This document shows positions 1 through 8,430 of a stretch of DNA of 64,000 nt, in pieces. Location of the stretch: assembly GCF_003014655.1 (NCBI RefSeq), contig NZ_PYAT01000010.1:58984-122983 (forward strand), read 5' to 3'. This DNA comes from Planomicrobium soli. Lineage in GTDB: Bacteria > Bacillota > Bacilli > Bacillales_A > Planococcaceae. Every line of letters starts with the position of its first letter. The first letter of the stretch is position 1. The notes beneath the pieces are model-generated. The model did not search any database, was not told the origin of the DNA, and saw only the letters and a list, made by a program, of their open reading frames with translations. The position numbers were made by a program, and so were the translations under genes.

Positions 1-1751
1 AGCGACATGCCAAACGGTGCCGCTACCACCGGCTTTGTGCAATACTTGATTTTCATCATGGCGTTCTGGAAAGCTTTTATCGTAAAATCCAACTCGAAAA
101 TATTGTCATCCTGCGCTTCCATCAAAATCATCCCTAAATTTGCACCGACACAAAAGTTCTTTCCTTGGTTGCCGATGACAAGCCCTTTGAAGTTTTTCTC
201 CACTTCATCGACAGCGAAATTGATCATCTGGATAATATCCAGCCCGATGGAATTCGACTGGGAATGAAATTCAAGAAGCGCAATGCCGTCTCCAAGGTCG
301 ATCAAGCTGGCACCTGCATTGGATTTTATAACGCCATGTTTCTTCTTATACCGTTTCAGGTCAATCACTTTTTCATTGACCGGCACCGGCTGATAATCCG
401 AGCCGTCAAAGAAATAAAGATCTCCGTTCACTTCTTTATAGAACGTTTCATTTCCTGAATCGAGCAGTGTTTGGACGAAAGCAGGAATTTCCTGGTCTTC
501 CTGCTTCATCTTTTCGATGGATTCTTTAACACCGATAGCATCCCATATTTCAAACGGTCCTTGCTGCCAACCGAAGCCCCATTTCATGGCATTATCAATT
601 GCGACGATGTTATCCGCAATTTCACCTGTCAATTGGGCAGAATAGCGAAGCGCCGGAGCAAGAATGTTCCAAAGCAATTCACCTGTCCGGTCATTAGCGT
701 AGACAAGCGTTTTCATTTTTGCGGAAAGGCCTTTTTGCTGTTGCGCCATTTCTTGTGAAGGCGTTTTCAATTTTCCGGCTGGCCGATATTCCAGGGTTTG
801 AGGATCAAGCTCCAATATTTCCTTGTCTTTTTTCAGAAAGAATCCTTGACCCGTTTTTGATCCAAGCCAACCATTGTCCACCATTTTCATTAAAAATTCA
901 GGAGCTTCGAACACTTTTTTCTCATCACCCGAGGTCTGGTCGTAAACGTTTTTGGCCACGTGCATAAACGTGTCCAACCCCACCACATCAAGAGTTCGGA
1001 ATGTTGCCGATTTCGGGCGTCCGATCAATGGCCCGGTGACTGAATCCACTTCGCCGACTGAATAGCCGCGTTTTTGCATTTCGCGGATTGTTACCAACAG
1101 ACCATATGTACCGATGCGGTTTGCTATAAAATTTGGTGTATCTTTTGCAATAACGACGCCTTTTCCTAAACGGTCTTCTCCAAACCGGGTCATGAATTCG
1201 ACTACTTCAGGTGCTGTCGTCTTGGCAGGGATCACTTCAAGCAATTTCAGGTAACGCGGCGGATTGAAGAAATGGGTTCCAAGGAAATGGCTTTGGAAAT
1301 CCTCCGAACGCCCTTCAGCCATCGCATTGATGCTGATTCCTGAAGTATTGGACGAGATGATCGTCCCCGGTTTTCTGACCGCGTCAATTTTCTCATAGAG
1401 GGATTTTTTTATATCCAGATTTTCAACAACCACTTCGATAATCCAGTCGACATCCTTCAACTTTTCTAAATCGTCTTCCAAATTTCCGGGTGTCAACAGT
1501 TCCAGATTCTTTTTTGCCGTAAGCGGCGCTGGTTTGTGTTTCAGTAATTTTTGGATGGATGTATGCGCAAAGCGGTTCCTCACCGCTTTGTCCTGAAGAG
1601 ACAAGCCTTGTGCTTCCTCTTCTTTTGATAATTCACGGGGAACAATGTCTAGCAGTAATACAGGAATTCCAATGTTTGCAAGATGTGCCGCAATTCCAGA
1701 ACCCATAACGCCAGAACCGAGCACTGCTGCTTTTTGTATTTGGTATGCCAC
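1..1751 (-). CDS. fadN: 3-hydroxyacyl-CoA dehydrogenase / enoyl-CoA hydratase, partial (window edge)
   Basis: Fatty-acid beta-oxidation bifunctional enzyme: hydration of enoyl-CoA and NAD-dependent oxidation of 3-hydroxyacyl-CoA in the cytosol. The frame is open from a GTG at 1751 to the window start (583 codons of a family of about 790), so the C-terminus is missing. The N-terminus reads VAYQIQKAAVLGSGVMGSG, the dinucleotide-binding glycine motif of the dehydrogenase domain. The last visible stretch (KYCTKPVVAAPFGM) belongs to the C-terminal crotonase domain. The GTG is preceded by a GGGAGGG ribosome site. In Bacillus this gene leads fadNAE; the next genes lie outside the window. A FadR site sits just upstream. 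Confidence 0.93.
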   Translation of the reverse strand, partial: MAYQIQKAAVLGSGVMGSGIAAHLANIGIPVLLLDIVPRELSKEEEAQGLSLQDKAVRNRFAHTSIQKLLKHKPAPLTAKKNLELLTPGNLEDDLEKLKDVDWIIEVVVENLDIKKSLYEKIDAVRKPGTIISSNTSGISINAMAEGRSEDFQSHFLGTHFFNPPRYLKLLEVIPAKTTAPEVVEFMTRFGEDRLGKGVVIAKDTPNFIANRIGTYGLLVTIREMQKRGYSVGEVDSVTGPLIGRPKSATFRTLDVVGLDTFMHVAKNVYDQTSGDEKKVFEAPEFLMKMVDNGWLGSKTGQGFFLKKDKEILELDPQTLEYRPAGKLKTPSQEMAQQQKGLSAKMKTLVYANDRTGELLWNILAPALRYSAQLTGEIADNIVAIDNAMKWGFGWQQGPFEIWDAIGVKESIEKMKQEDQEIPAFVQTLLDSGNETFYKEVNGDLYFFDGSDYQPVPVNEKVIDLKRYKKKHGVIKSNAGASLIDLGDGIALLEFHSQSNSIGLDIIQMINFAVDEVEKNFKGLVIGNQGKNFCVGANLGMILMEAQDDNIFELDFTIKAFQNAMMKIKYCTKPVVAAPFGMS

Positions 1752-1773
1752 TCGCAAGCCCTCCCAATAGTTT

Positions 1774-1791
1774 TGAATGAATGCTCATTCA
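1774..1791. promoter_or_regulatory. FadR operator upstream of fadN
   Basis: TGAATGAATGCTCATTCA is a perfect palindrome with 7-bp arms around a 4-bp centre. It matches the FadR (YsiA) box known in Bacillus, TGAATGA-N4-TCATTCA. It lies 22 bp upstream of the fadN start, between the candidate promoter and the ribosome site, so FadR would block elongation or initiation until long-chain acyl-CoA releases it. Confidence 0.88.
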
Positions 1792-1830
1792 TTTTTTGCT
1801 TAAAAAAATAGAACGTTCTCTATGTCTCCT

Positions 1831-1859
1831 AGTTTAAAGTAAATTCTTTTTTTTCGCAA
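1831..1859 (-). promoter_or_regulatory. Candidate sigma-A promoter of fadN
   Basis: On the minus strand TTGCGA, a 17-bp spacer and TAAACT. Both boxes are only partial matches (4 of 6). The position fits: it would start transcription upstream of the FadR box and leave a leader of about 70 nt. Confidence 0.4.
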
Positions 1860-1960
1860 TATTTAATTACCAGGAAATTTACTTTGACCAAAAGATTAAT
1901 TTCTTTCCGAATCCACTTTTGAACGGTACACTAAAAAGTAGAATATGGAGGCGAAAAGTA

Positions 1961-2281
1961 ATGAAAACATTAACTACTATTGAACAATTTACAGAAGTGA
2001 TCTCCGGAGATGAGCCGGTTGTTGTAAAATTCCAAGCAGGCTGGTGCCCGGATTGCACACGGATGGACATGTTTATCGATCCAATCGTGCAAGAATTCAA
2101 CCGTTACCAATGGTTTGACGTCAACCGTGATGAGCTGCCGGAACTAGCAGAAAAATGGGAAGTGATGGGCATTCCGAGCTTGCTAATTTTCAAGAACGGC
2201 GAGAAAACTGCTCACCTTCACAGCGCTAATGCAAAATCTCCGGAATCGGTCACACAATTCCTGGCTGAACAAAAAGAGTAA
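1961..2281 (+). CDS. Thioredoxin family protein (YdbP-like)
   Basis: Small (106 aa) single-domain thioredoxin-fold protein, probably a cytosolic dithiol oxidoreductase. The active site is W28-C29-P-D-C32, a WCPDC variant of the WCGPC motif. A cis-proline loop follows in GIPSLLIFKNG. There is no signal peptide or membrane segment. An upstream in-frame start exists, but ATG 1961 is preceded at 9 nt by GGAGG and gives the normal family length, so it is preferred. The protein resembles B. subtilis YdbP from memory. It stands alone, divergent from fadN, and the following STAS gene starts 60 nt after it. Confidence 0.85.
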   Translation: MKTLTTIEQFTEVISGDEPVVVKFQAGWCPDCTRMDMFIDPIVQEFNRYQWFDVNRDELPELAEKWEVMGIPSLLIFKNGEKTAHLHSANAKSPESVTQFLAEQKE

Positions 2282-2340
2282 AGCATATTCATTTTTTTGA
2301 GTTCTGCTGCTACTTATTATGAACGATTGAGGTGTTTTAC

Positions 2341-2808
2341 ATGAATGAGCAACAGGAATTGAAAGAATTAAGAGAGCTGGTCCAGTATTACGAGAAGGTC
2401 ATTAAAAACATGTCTGTTCCCATCATTCCTTCTATAGTGCCCCGTACTATTCTAGTGCCGATTGCCGGGTTCATCTACCGGGACCGTTTTGAAACCATCC
2501 GTACCAAGGTTCTGAAGTATGCCGCTGAACATAGAGAAACCGAATGCGTTGTCTTCGATTTCACAGGCGTTGCATTAGAGGACGTTGAAACCTTCGACTA
2601 TAATGAATTGGCGAGCGAACTGGCCGAATTGAACAGCGCCCAGAAATTGATGGGGCTCCGCCCGCTTTATGTAGGATTCAACCCCCGCTTTGTACAGGAA
2701 ATTGTCCACGCCGGCATACAAGTAGACCTGGAAGTGTATATAAACTTCCGTACCGCATTGAAAGTCTTGCTTAAAGAAAACGAAAATGCATTATCCGGAA
2801 TGAAATAG
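2341..2808 (+). CDS. STAS domain protein (RsbR-like C-terminal half)
   Basis: 155 aa. A short N-terminal helix (NEQQELKELRELVQYYEKV, a likely coiled coil) leads into a STAS fold. The section IPSIVPRTILVPIAGFIY is the typical first strand of stressosome STAS domains, and VVFDFTGVALEDVE sits where RsbR/RsbS proteins carry their phosphorylatable Ser/Thr; here T66 of FTGV is the visible candidate. There is no sensor globin/PAS domain, so it is either a STAS-only partner or a degenerate regulator. ATG 2341 is favoured over an upstream GTG because GAGGTG lies 6 nt before it. Partner proteins are not encoded nearby. Confidence 0.75.
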   Translation: MNEQQELKELRELVQYYEKVIKNMSVPIIPSIVPRTILVPIAGFIYRDRFETIRTKVLKYAAEHRETECVVFDFTGVALEDVETFDYNELASELAELNSAQKLMGLRPLYVGFNPRFVQEIVHAGIQVDLEVYINFRTALKVLLKENENALSGMK

Positions 2809-2836
2809 ACGTTACTACACAAAGGAGTTGGGTGCT

Positions 2837-3352
2837 GTGAAAACTGTCATTCCGTTCAGAGGATTGTCCCAGTACGCTAAGGACATAGACTCCAAAAAGC
2901 AGGGCTCCGCGTGCGGGCCAGTCACAGCTGCAGCTATCCTTAGCCATTACGAACGAGTCGACCACGGCATCAACGAGCTGTACAACATACTCGGCACCAC
3001 GCCAATCGGTTTGTTCACGTGGCGGCTATTGAAAAATCTGCGCCGGCTTGCCGGACAGCGCTATGCCATTAAAAGAGCAAGGACTCTGGATGAAGTGAAA
3101 AGTGAGCTGCTTGCCGGACGCCCGCTCGCCATGAAATTCGACCGTTGGTTCTCGTTCCGCTGGTTCTCACAGCCTACCTACAACTATCATTGGGTGCCGC
3201 TCATCGGCTTTGAAGAAAAGCCGGATGATTTGGTTTTATATATCCACGACAATGGACAAAAAAACCGCCCGAGTAAAGTTCGGGCGGTTTCTTATAATAA
3301 GAACCGGACTGTTCTTACCTTCATCAAAATTATTCCTATTCAAAAGGGTTGA
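2837..3352 (+). CDS. C39-like (papain-fold) family protein
   Basis: 171 aa, cytosolic, no signal peptide seen. Papain-like triad order is visible: C26 in GSACGPVTAAAIL, H118 in YNYHWVPLIGFE and D138/N139 in IHDNG, as in the peptidase_C39_2 group. The substrate is unknown. The start is GTG 2837, nine nt after AGGAG; a TTG at 2828 touches the ribosome site and is unlikely. The gene overlaps the convergent exonuclease gene by 17 bp at the 3' end. The terminator of that neighbour lies inside this coding sequence (codons about 142-152), so the last 20 residues are encoded past a strong hairpin. Confidence 0.72.
   Translation: MKTVIPFRGLSQYAKDIDSKKQGSACGPVTAAAILSHYERVDHGINELYNILGTTPIGLFTWRLLKNLRRLAGQRYAIKRARTLDEVKSELLAGRPLAMKFDRWFSFRWFSQPTYNYHWVPLIGFEEKPDDLVLYIHDNGQKNRPSKVRAVSYNKNRTVLTFIKIIPIQKG
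3257..3290 (-). terminator. Intrinsic terminator of the exonuclease gene, inside the C39-like gene
   Basis: An 11-bp stem AAACCGCCCGA/TCGGGCGGTTT with a 7-nt loop, followed on the minus strand by a T run. It is 46 bp downstream of the exonuclease stop and wholly inside the convergent coding sequence. Confidence 0.8.
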
Positions 3353-4235
3353 CTGGCGCTAAACTTTTTTCCAGTTGGCGCGCCAACAATCTGAGTTCTT
3401 GGTCGTCAAACAACTGGACCATATCACTCGTATAATTCGGCACAGTAATTTCATCAAGTGATACGTCGAGTGGAATGTCGCACTTGATGACAGCCAATTC
3501 TTTAGATAGCAGCAGCATATCCTTATGCTCTTCTATCTTTTTCTTTTGTGCTGGTTTCAGTTCATCGATGGCTGCAAGCACGCCGTCCGTCGAGCCGTAT
3601 TTCTGGATCAATTGCAGTGCAGTCTTTGGTCCAATGCCTTTGACACCCGGGTATCCATCGCTCGCATCTCCCATGAACGCTTTTACATCGGCAAATTGCG
3701 TCGGCTCAATGCCATACTCTTCTTTAAACCGATCTTCGGTGTATACATCATAAATATGGAAGCCCTTTTTCATAAAAGCGATCTCGACCGAAGGATTCAG
3801 CAATTGCAGCATGTCTTTGTCACCTGTGATGATTGTGAACTTCGCTTTGTCCTGCCATTGTTTTGTGAACGAGCCGATAAAATCATCCGCCTCGATCCCT
3901 TTCTCACCGTAATTCATCCAGCCCAATTGCTCGGACACTTTTTTCGCCAGATCAAACTGGTGGAGCATATCGTCAGGCGGCGCCGGCCGGTTCGATTTAT
4001 AGCCCTCGAACATATCCGTCCGGAAGGTATGTGCTCCCATGTCCCAGCACACTGCAAGATGCGTCGGCTTCATCATCGTTTTGGCAGCAAGCACATGGCG
4101 GGCAAATCCCTGCACTGCATTTGTCGCCAAACCTTCAGAAGTCCTTAAATATTGACCGACAACAGACGTCGCAAAAAACGAGCGGAACAAGATCGCCATC
4201 CCATCCACTAATAAAACATGTGGTTTTTCATTCAT
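3336..4235 (-). CDS. 5'-3' exonuclease (YpcP-like, Pol I 5' nuclease family)
   Basis: 299 aa free-standing relative of the 5' nuclease domain of DNA polymerase I, expected to remove RNA primers or flaps during replication and repair. Metal-binding acidic clusters are visible: LLVDGMAILFRS near the N-terminus, CWDMGAHTFR, EADDFIGS and ITGDKDMLQL, then the helix-hairpin-helix GYPGVKGIGPKTA. There is no polymerase domain. An upstream start adding 11 residues exists, but ATG 4235 has GGAGG in front and begins MNEKPHVLLVDG as in the family. It is transcribed alone; the terminator lies in the neighbouring gene. Confidence 0.9.
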   Translation of the reverse strand: MNEKPHVLLVDGMAILFRSFFATSVVGQYLRTSEGLATNAVQGFARHVLAAKTMMKPTHLAVCWDMGAHTFRTDMFEGYKSNRPAPPDDMLHQFDLAKKVSEQLGWMNYGEKGIEADDFIGSFTKQWQDKAKFTIITGDKDMLQLLNPSVEIAFMKKGFHIYDVYTEDRFKEEYGIEPTQFADVKAFMGDASDGYPGVKGIGPKTALQLIQKYGSTDGVLAAIDELKPAQKKKIEEHKDMLLLSKELAVIKCDIPLDVSLDEITVPNYTSDMVQLFDDQELRLLARQLEKSLAPVNPFE

Positions 4236-4285
4236 TGTAAATCCTCCATCCTTCGTAAAACACTTCACTCATTATACCTGTTATT

Positions 4286-4315
4286 GAACAAAAAAACCGC
4301 CGAAGCGGCGGTTTT
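4286..4315 (-). terminator. Terminator of the BCCT transporter gene
   Basis: AAAACCGCCG-AAG-CGGCGGTTTT, with the stem overlapping the transporter stop codon and a T-rich tail on the minus strand. Confidence 0.8.
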
Positions 4316-5810
4316 ATCGTCTGCGTTTCATGGCTTTATACTCGAGATTCAACGATTTATAGAAAGATCCCATCATTAGAAGCATGATTATAGAAAACGG
4401 GAACGCTGAAATGATCAATGCTGTTTGAAGTGCACCGAGGCCTCCTGCTGACAATAGAATAACAGCGATAGACGATTGAGCAAGGCCCCAAGTAACCTTT
4501 ATCGCATTTGATGGATGCAGTGAACCGTTTGTTGATTGCATGCCAAGAACGAATGTTGCCGAGTCGGCGGAAGTAACAAAAAACGTTGTAACCAATAAAA
4601 CTGCAATGATAGATAAAATTGTACCCAATGGCAGTTGATTAAACACGGCAAACAAAGTTTCAGATGTCAATAAGCCAGTTAAATCGGTACCACTGTTTTG
4701 GACATCGATAGCCGTTGAACCAAATGCTGCAAACCAGAAAAAGCTGAGCAACGTAGGTACAACTAAGACACCAAATAAGAATTGACGAATCGTCCGGCCT
4801 TTTGAAACCCGAGCGATGAATATCCCAACAAATGGAGACCAGGAAATCCACCATGCCCAGTAAAAGATTGTCCAAGCATCAATCCATGCACGGTTTTCAT
4901 CATCAACCGGAGCCGCACGGAAACTCATGCGCATCAAATTTTGAAAATAGCTTCCTATTGAATCAGTGAACATGTTCAAAATCAGCAATGTCGGCCCTAA
5001 AATCAACACCAGGACAAGAAGCGAAATCGCCAATACCATATTGGTGTTCGACAAATACTTGATACCTTTACTTAGTCCGCTCCATGCAGATATCAGGAAT
5101 AGAACAGTAACAATAGCAATAATAATGATTTGAACTACAAAGTTGTCTCCAGGAACTGCATCAAATAAGAATGCTAAACCTTCATTGATTTGGATAGTAC
5201 CGAAACCAAGCGTAGTGGCGACACCCACTGCAGTGGCGAAAACCGCAATAACATCCACCAAAGTTCCCAAAGGCCCATTCATTTTTTCTCCGAATAGCGG
5301 CTTCAAGGTTGCTGAAATAAGGCCAGGTTCACCTTTGCGGAATTGGAAATACGCAAGGGACAGCGCAACTACTGCATAAATGGCCCAAGCATGGATCCCC
5401 CAATGGAAAAATGTAAAACGCATGGATTCCCGGAATGCTTCTGCCGTACCAGGCTCCGCTGTAGCAGGATCAATTGCATAGTGGGACAGCGGTTCAGCTG
5501 CTCCCCAGAATACAAGCCCAATACCCATGCCTGCCGAGAATAGCATAGCAATCCAAGTACCAAAGGAAAACTCCGGTTTGTCAGTGTCTTTCCCCAATCT
5601 AATATTCCCCATCGGACTAACAAGGAAAAACAAGCAGAATAAGACCATAAGCGAAACGATCAGCAAATAGTACCAACCGAATGACGTTGTCAGGAATGTT
5701 TCTATATTCCCGGTAACTTCTGCAAAGTTATCTGGCGCAAACGCTCCATACCCGACAGCCAACAAGACCAGTGCGAGTGAAATCCAGAAAACATTGGTTA
5801 CTTTCTTCAT
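4314..5810 (-). CDS. BCCT family betaine/choline/carnitine transporter (OpuD-like)
   Basis: 498 aa, twelve or so hydrophobic segments, plasma membrane. Family marks are [18 protein letters not shown] in TM3 and the aromatic signature [14 protein letters not shown] with the following [12 protein letters not shown] in TM8. These proteins take up glycine betaine or related osmolytes with Na+ (H+ for some). The start ATG 5810 has GGGAGG in front; a longer start 9 codons upstream has no support. The C-terminus is short and basic (EYKAMKRRR) and lacks the long sensory tail of BetP. A TTGACA box lies at 5869-5874 (minus strand) but has no good -10. Substrate choice cannot be read from sequence alone. 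Confidence 0.92.
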   Translation of the reverse strand: MKKVTNVFWISLALVLLAVGYGAFAPDNFAEVTGNIETFLTTSFGWYYLLIVSLMVLFCLFFLVSPMGNIRLGKDTDKPEFSFGTWIAMLFSAGMGIGLVFWGAAEPLSHYAIDPATAEPGTAEAFRESMRFTFFHWGIHAWAIYAVVALSLAYFQFRKGEPGLISATLKPLFGEKMNGPLGTLVDVIAVFATAVGVATTLGFGTIQINEGLAFLFDAVPGDNFVVQIIIIAIVTVLFLISAWSGLSKGIKYLSNTNMVLAISLLVLVLILGPTLLILNMFTDSIGSYFQNLMRMSFRAAPVDDENRAWIDAWTIFYWAWWISWSPFVGIFIARVSKGRTIRQFLFGVLVVPTLLSFFWFAAFGSTAIDVQNSGTDLTGLLTSETLFAVFNQLPLGTILSIIAVLLVTTFFVTSADSATFVLGMQSTNGSLHPSNAIKVTWGLAQSSIAVILLSAGGLGALQTALIISAFPFSIIMLLMMGSFYKSLNLEYKAMKRRR

Positions 5811-6190
5811 ATAGTTTCCTCCCAATCTATTTATCACAATATCTAACGTTACGTGAGTTTCGTATGGTTGTCAACTGCCCTTTTGGTCAATGATGAAATT
5901 GAATCATTATATTAATGTCTTATTTTCTTTATTAATTACCTTAGATTTATGATTAATCATACAGTTCTCATCTTTTTGTAATAACTATACCATTGAAGTA
6001 TAAGAGTTGAATAAAATAAAGATGAGGACTTTATTTCTATCGGCTTGATAGAAAGTGAGGAGGAATAAAGAAAGGGGAATTGCAGAAAACCTATCTTTTA
6101 GCCATACCTAAATTAACATTCACTATAGAAAGCTTTTCGGTATCGATTCAGCAATAAAGCATGAGCCGCAACAAAAAAAAAACAAAACAA
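5811..6190. other. AT-rich intergenic stretch between BCCT gene and peptidase gene
   Basis: No convincing gene. On the plus strand a GAGGAGGA and an AAAGGGG ribosome-like site near 6056-6078 precede a possible 25-codon reading frame from a TTG at 6080. Spacing is poor and nothing supports it as a gene. The rest is AT-rich without repeats. Confidence 0.4.
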
Positions 6191-6221
6191 AGAAAGAAAA
6201 AAAGCTGGCGGTTACCAGCTT
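6190..6221 (-). terminator. Terminator of the membrane peptidase gene
   Basis: AAGCTGG-6 nt-CCAGCTT stem at 6202-6221, followed on the minus strand by a long T/C-rich run. It lies 32 bp past the stop of the peptidase gene. Confidence 0.7.
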
Positions 6222-6252
6222 AATATTTACTATGGAATTTCGGGACAGCACC

Positions 6253-7890
6253 TTAATACTTTCCTATTAATTGCTTTTCAAGACTTTGCTTTAACTCTAT
6301 CAAAGCCCCCCGTTCTACTCTTTCGCCTTCAGCATAACTGCCAAGAGCCTGATCGATCAAAGCGATTTTTTGCCCCTGATTTTCCACACCTTTGTTAATA
6401 GTGAATCTTCCGTTCAATAATTCAAGATATCCTTTGAGCGGATGCCCGTTTTCAATATGACTTTCTAGAACCGCTATTTCACTAAGGATACCTTCGTTCC
6501 AGTACCTCCCTTCCTCCGTTGAAGCTTCCACAGCTAATTTTGCGGTTTTTAATGCTTCAGGTATATCTATGAATAACTGGCTTTCCGCCAAATAACCATA
6601 AGAATCAGCTAGATTTTCTCTTTCTTCAGCTTTAGCCAATTCCAACTCTTTTTTTCGGTAGATTATTGCCTGTTCATATTCCCCGGCTTCCGTATACAAA
6701 TTTGCTATCCGGTGGTTAACCAATTCCAGATTTGGTGCTGTAGCTGCAATTTCAAGAAAAAGCTCTAGTGATTTCTCATAATCCTTCTCCTTTCTTTCCA
6801 TCAAATCTGCTTTATCCCATAATTTTAATATGGTTTGAACTTCGGCAAAGAACGCAGCCTCATAAGCTTCCATTGTTTTTCCTGTTACTTTCTCAAAACT
6901 TTCTTGGAAACTAGAATCCTGCATTTCCAAGAAAATTTTTGAAATAACATCGTCTCCTTCTCTACTTACCAAGTACTGGAGAAAGCTGCCGCTTTGAAAA
7001 TAAGGGCTGTACGGCTCAGGCAAATGGTTTTCCCATTGACCGTGCGTTTCTAGATATTGAAATTCTATGTATTCTGTATCCTGCATGAGTGAACGGGACA
7101 AACTTTCTTCTTTTTCGGATAAGTAAGTTGCGACTCCCTCATTAAACCAATTAGGAATTTCAAATCTATTTATACCCTGCTCCCGTGCAATATTCAAAAA
7201 AAGATGATGAACGTATTCATGAATTACAGTATTTTTCTCAATGGGCATAGGCAGATGTATGGTTTGATCAAATTCCTGATAAAATCCAGTATACGCATTA
7301 TTGATCGACTCTCTTACAGGCATAGTAAGAGAATCGTTATATAGAACAATGGAAACTTCAGCATCGGTTTTACCGCCTAAGTTTTTTTCAATCGATGGCT
7401 TATTTGCTTCAATGGAAGCGATAATTTGATCGATTGCTGCAGAAGGATCGGCACCTTTTTCATAATAGAAAGTGATGCCAGACTTCCTCGTTTTCTCCAA
7501 CTCCGCTAAGTCCAAGGCGCCTTTATGGCCTGTTATAAGCTCTTGATAATAACTTACTTTTTGTTCTACCGTTAATTCGGTCTTTTCGGTTAAACTTTGT
7601 TCTACGTCATATAAAAGCATGTTGCCAGCAACTATAAAAAATGCAAGCACAAAAAAGACGATAGAAGAAAATACGCTAGTTAAGCAAGCTGCCAAGCCTT
7701 CATTATGCGGATCTCCCTTTTTTATATAACGGACTACTGTATAAGCAGCAACACTAAAAGCTAATAAAGCTGCCGCAAGCAAAGCAACTAGCCCTTCTTC
7801 TGGCTCTAAAAATAAAAGAACAATCCAAAAAGCAATAGAGCTCATGGTTATTCCTATAACACCAAACAACACTACTTTGATTCCTTTCAT
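6253..7890 (-). CDS. Membrane-anchored gluzincin-type peptidase with C-terminal TPR region
   Basis: 545 aa. Three N-terminal membrane segments (about residues 5-28, 33-54 and 66-94) are followed by an external domain. A zinc motif H224-E-Y-V-H228 is followed 23 residues later by E251 in NWFNEGVATYL, the HExxH...E pattern of the MA (gluzincin) clan; all three ligands and the catalytic E225 are present. Residues about 365-545 are helical and TPR-like (YEKSLELFLEIAATAP, YEQAIIYRKKELELA). This suggests a surface peptidase with a protein-binding tail. The substrate is unknown and I do not recognise a named family member. ATG 7890 is used. It is monocistronic and has its own terminator. Confidence 0.75.
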   Translation of the reverse strand: MKGIKVVLFGVIGITMSSIAFWIVLLFLEPEEGLVALLAAALLAFSVAAYTVVRYIKKGDPHNEGLAACLTSVFSSIVFFVLAFFIVAGNMLLYDVEQSLTEKTELTVEQKVSYYQELITGHKGALDLAELEKTRKSGITFYYEKGADPSAAIDQIIASIEANKPSIEKNLGGKTDAEVSIVLYNDSLTMPVRESINNAYTGFYQEFDQTIHLPMPIEKNTVIHEYVHHLFLNIAREQGINRFEIPNWFNEGVATYLSEKEESLSRSLMQDTEYIEFQYLETHGQWENHLPEPYSPYFQSGSFLQYLVSREGDDVISKIFLEMQDSSFQESFEKVTGKTMEAYEAAFFAEVQTILKLWDKADLMERKEKDYEKSLELFLEIAATAPNLELVNHRIANLYTEAGEYEQAIIYRKKELELAKAEERENLADSYGYLAESQLFIDIPEALKTAKLAVEASTEEGRYWNEGILSEIAVLESHIENGHPLKGYLELLNGRFTINKGVENQGQKIALIDQALGSYAEGERVERGALIELKQSLEKQLIGKY

Positions 7891-8110
7891 TTCGCACCCC
7901 TAGATTAAGAGTTGTAGAGATTGCTCTTCTTATTAAGAAGAATTAAACAGTCGAGTTATACCATTTCTTTACTTGTAGATATCAATTTTTTTCAAAATAA
8001 CGCACATGTATAGATAAACCCGTTCTACATTTTCTGGTCTTAAAAGGAAGACAGCTTTGCAAGTCCCCACTTATCTACTTCATGAATCAATCTTTGTAAA
8101 ACTCAATTGC

Positions 8111-8403
8111 TTAAAAAGCTTTCATCACTTTCTTCTCTTTGCCGCATCGACCGCATTTATAAATGAATAAAGCTGTCACTTCTCGATCGTAGCCTATTTG
8201 TTCAAATCGATGCAGTCCCACTCTGCCTGAAAGACTTTTTTCTTGATTGGTAATCAGTAAGGAGATACCTAATAAAGTTACCCCGTCACAATCAAGATAT
8301 AAGGGATGTTGTATAAATTGAAGATTTCCCTAACATCTGCTAAAAGAAGAATTACTCCTATCAGAACAGATAGTGAAGCGATTGTTTTCAACTTGGCGAA
8401 CAA
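8111..8403 (-). pseudogene. Small two-TM zinc-ribbon protein, frameshifted at 8281-8284
   Basis: Reading from a TTG at 8403, seven nt after AGGAGG, gives MFAKLKTIASLSVLIGV... and a stop at the run of four G (8281-8284 on the plus strand as CCCC). One extra G restores a single frame of 97 residues. This rebuilds a second membrane segment (YILIVTG+VTLLGISLLITN) and ends with a zinc-ribbon pair CGRCG and a basic tail. Both halves look like coding sequence and join exactly at the homopolymer. So the gene is either truly broken or carries a homopolymer error. It follows the signal peptidase gene by 27 bp, with its ribosome site in the gap, so they likely share a transcript. Function unknown. Confidence 0.68.
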
Positions 8404-8430
8404 ACAAACTCCTCCTCTAGCTTTTCGAAC

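Noticed and set aside
3525..4148. 207-aa open frame on the plus strand
   Set aside because: It lies opposite the exonuclease gene, has Cys/His/Arg-rich antisense composition and no ribosome site.
6056..6157. Plus-strand frame of 25 codons after GAGGAGGA and AAAGGGG
   Set aside because: Spacing to the TTG is poor and no family or conservation evidence is available.
8060..8110. Short minus-strand frame ending HEVDKWGLAKLSSF
   Set aside because: Only 16 codons from a TTG with a stop just upstream and no ribosome site; too short to call.
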